A DNA stretch of 6,331 nucleotides from CAISDH01 sp964398805 (GTDB lineage Archaea; Micrarchaeota; Micrarchaeia; Micrarchaeales; Micrarchaeaceae), in NCBI GenBank assembly GCA_964398805.1, contig CAYNNI010000046.1, forward strand, positions 1 through 6,331, given 5' to 3'. Position numbers and translations under genes: made by a program. The first letter of the stretch is position 1. Every line of letters begins with the position of its first letter. A model generated the notes under the pieces. The model made no database searches. It was not told where the DNA came from and saw only the letters and a list, made by a program, of their open reading frames with translations. Shown one piece after another: positions 6,095 to 6,331 of the stretch.

Positions 6095-6205
6095 ATGGCG
6101 CCATCACGCCGCCGTCGGGGCCGAATGGGAAGGTCTAAGAACGTTCCGCCTCGATATGCACAAGGCATATATATAACCCAAGACGAAAATCATTTAACAA
6201 TGTGA
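6095..6205 (+). CDS. Small basic ORF, probably truncated by the adjacent insertion
   Basis: ATG at 6095 opens 36 codons ending in TGA at 6203-6205. The product starts with a very basic stretch (SRRRRGRMGR, residues 4-13) followed by SKNVPPRYAQGIYI, and matches no family I can name. A weak TATA-like AAATAT (6068-6073) lies about 25 bases before the ATG, so the gene would be leaderless and divergent from thrS. The stop falls within a few bases of the inferred left end of the IS200/IS605 element, so the last codons and the stop may belong to the insertion and the real gene may once have been longer. The ATG lies in a 10-bp palindrome, ATGGCGCCAT (6095-6104). It could also be a chance frame. Confidence 0.35.
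   Translation: MAPSRRRRGRMGRSKNVPPRYAQGIYITQDENHLTM
6165..6177 (+). promoter_or_regulatory. Strong TATA-like box pointing into the insertion
   Basis: GCATATATATAAC is a good archaeal TATA box on the plus strand, and its GCATATATA core matches the thrS box on the other strand. Transcription would start near 6197-6200. The ATG at 6200 is followed at once by TGA, so no protein follows in that register. ATATGC-ACAAG-GCATAT (6154-6170) forms an inverted repeat over the box. It may drive the element's leader, be the promoter of a gene displaced by the insertion, or be chance AT-rich codons inside the small ORF. Confidence 0.35.
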
Positions 6206-6212
6206 GCGGGAA

Positions 6213-6237
6213 ATCCCACATGCTTTAGCGGTGGGAT
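6213..6237 (+). repeat. Transposon-end hairpin with TTTA loop
   Basis: Arms ATCCCAC (6213-6219) and GTGGGAT (6231-6237) are perfect complements. Inside them GC (6222-6223) pairs with GC (6228-6229) around the loop TTTA, leaving two unpaired bases on one side and one on the other. In this family the transposase recognises such an imperfect hairpin as single-stranded DNA, and the bases beside its foot (here GCGGGAA) guide cleavage. The structure may also shield tnpA from readthrough transcription. Confidence 0.6.
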
Positions 6238-6263
6238 GAAAGCGAACTGCTGTAATGCCGATA

Positions 6264-6275
6264 GATATACATAAC
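6264..6275 (+). promoter_or_regulatory. TATA box of the putative tnpA
   Basis: GATATACATAAC is centred about 26 bases before the ATG at 6295, the spacing of a leaderless archaeal promoter. There is no Shine-Dalgarno between them. An in-frame TAG at 6262-6264 shows that the frame cannot begin further upstream. Confidence 0.45.
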
Positions 6276-6294
6276 ACTGTGTCCACATATTACC

Positions 6295-6331
6295 ATGCCA
6301 AAAGGATATAACGCTTCAGAAACAAGTGTCC
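6295..6331 (+). CDS. tnpA: N terminus of a probable IS200/IS605 TnpA (Y1 transposase), cut by the window edge
   Basis: Twelve codons are visible: MPKGYNASETSV. Family members typically begin with a short polar leader ending in a Ser/Thr-Val-Tyr motif before the conserved 'NYHxV...KYR' strand; the SV here falls where that motif would start. The call rests mainly on context: it lies just inside a transposon-style hairpin and has its own leaderless promoter. No catalytic residue (HUH pair, Tyr) is within the window, so the assignment is an inference. A TnpB or unrelated gene is possible, although TnpB usually starts differently. Confidence 0.4.
   Translation, partial: MPKGYNASETSV

Larger units (their letters stand above)
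6199..6331 (+). mobile_element. Left end of a probable IS200/IS605-family element (partial)
   Basis: The core evidence is a subterminal hairpin at 6213-6237: ATCCCAC and GTGGGAT pair perfectly, and the tip closes with GC-TTTA-GC. This hairpin style is typical of ends of single-strand transposons that use a Y1 HUH transposase. It is followed 57 bases later by the start of what looks like tnpA. The exact left tip is uncertain. The family inserts just after a short target ending such as TTAAC, and TTTAAC at 6193-6198 is the best candidate, which puts the junction near 6199. No target duplication is expected for this family. The same hairpin style also occurs at right ends and in TnpB guide RNAs; that reading is less likely because no tnpB lies to the left. 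Confidence 0.55.

Noticed and set aside
6206..6250. Hairpin read as the 3' scaffold of a TnpB guide RNA
   Set aside because: The orientation would require tnpB to the left on the plus strand, but thrS occupies that side on the minus strand and no tnpB remnant is visible. Kept only as an alternative.
1..6331. CRISPR array, tRNA or rRNA genes
   Set aside because: No regularly spaced repeats, cloverleaf pattern or rRNA-like sequence was seen when reading both strands.

Overview
The window looks archaeal. The threonyl-tRNA synthetase carries the archaeal-type N-terminal proofreading domain, several promoters are TATA boxes placed about 26 nt before a start codon (the leaderless arrangement), and the left-edge gene has a GGTGA Shine-Dalgarno. 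ATA, AGG and AGA codons are frequent in the long genes. I cannot name the lineage. A small-genome archaeon such as a DPANN member is possible, but this is a guess.

Layout, left to right. At 1-94 is the 5' end of an unidentified minus-strand gene that runs off the left edge. At 95-627 is an AT-richer stretch with no convincing gene. It holds one long imperfect hairpin, two near-perfect palindromes with 2-nt spacers, and one doubtful leaderless micro-ORF. At 628-6020 is a tightly packed minus-strand cluster, transcribed right to left: thrS (GTG start at 6020), a 51-nt gap, a NodU/CmcH-type O-carbamoyltransferase (4274-2568), a GT-C fold membrane glycosyltransferase (2567-849) whose ATG directly follows the upstream TGA, and a 71-residue Cys-containing small protein (843-628, TTG start) after a 5-nt gap. 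At 6021-6331 is a divergent intergenic region: the thrS promoter on the minus strand, a short plus-strand ORF (6095-6205), and then what appears to be the left end of an IS200/IS605-family element. That end has a subterminal hairpin with a GC-TTTA-GC tip, an internal TATA box, and the first 12 codons of a likely tnpA cut off by the window edge.

How the genes may work together. ThrRS is housekeeping and probably only supplies the promoter or the position. The carbamoyltransferase and the GT-C enzyme are adjacent with zero spacing and look like a cell-surface glycan module: one would carbamoylate a sugar in the cytoplasm and the other would move a lipid-linked sugar onto an acceptor outside the membrane. 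The 71-residue protein is of unknown function. No CRISPR array, rRNA or tRNA was seen. The most notable points are the glycan-carbamoylation gene pair, the ThrRS with an archaeal editing domain on a bacterial-looking catalytic core, and the apparent IS insertion that ends the small ORF next to the thrS promoter.
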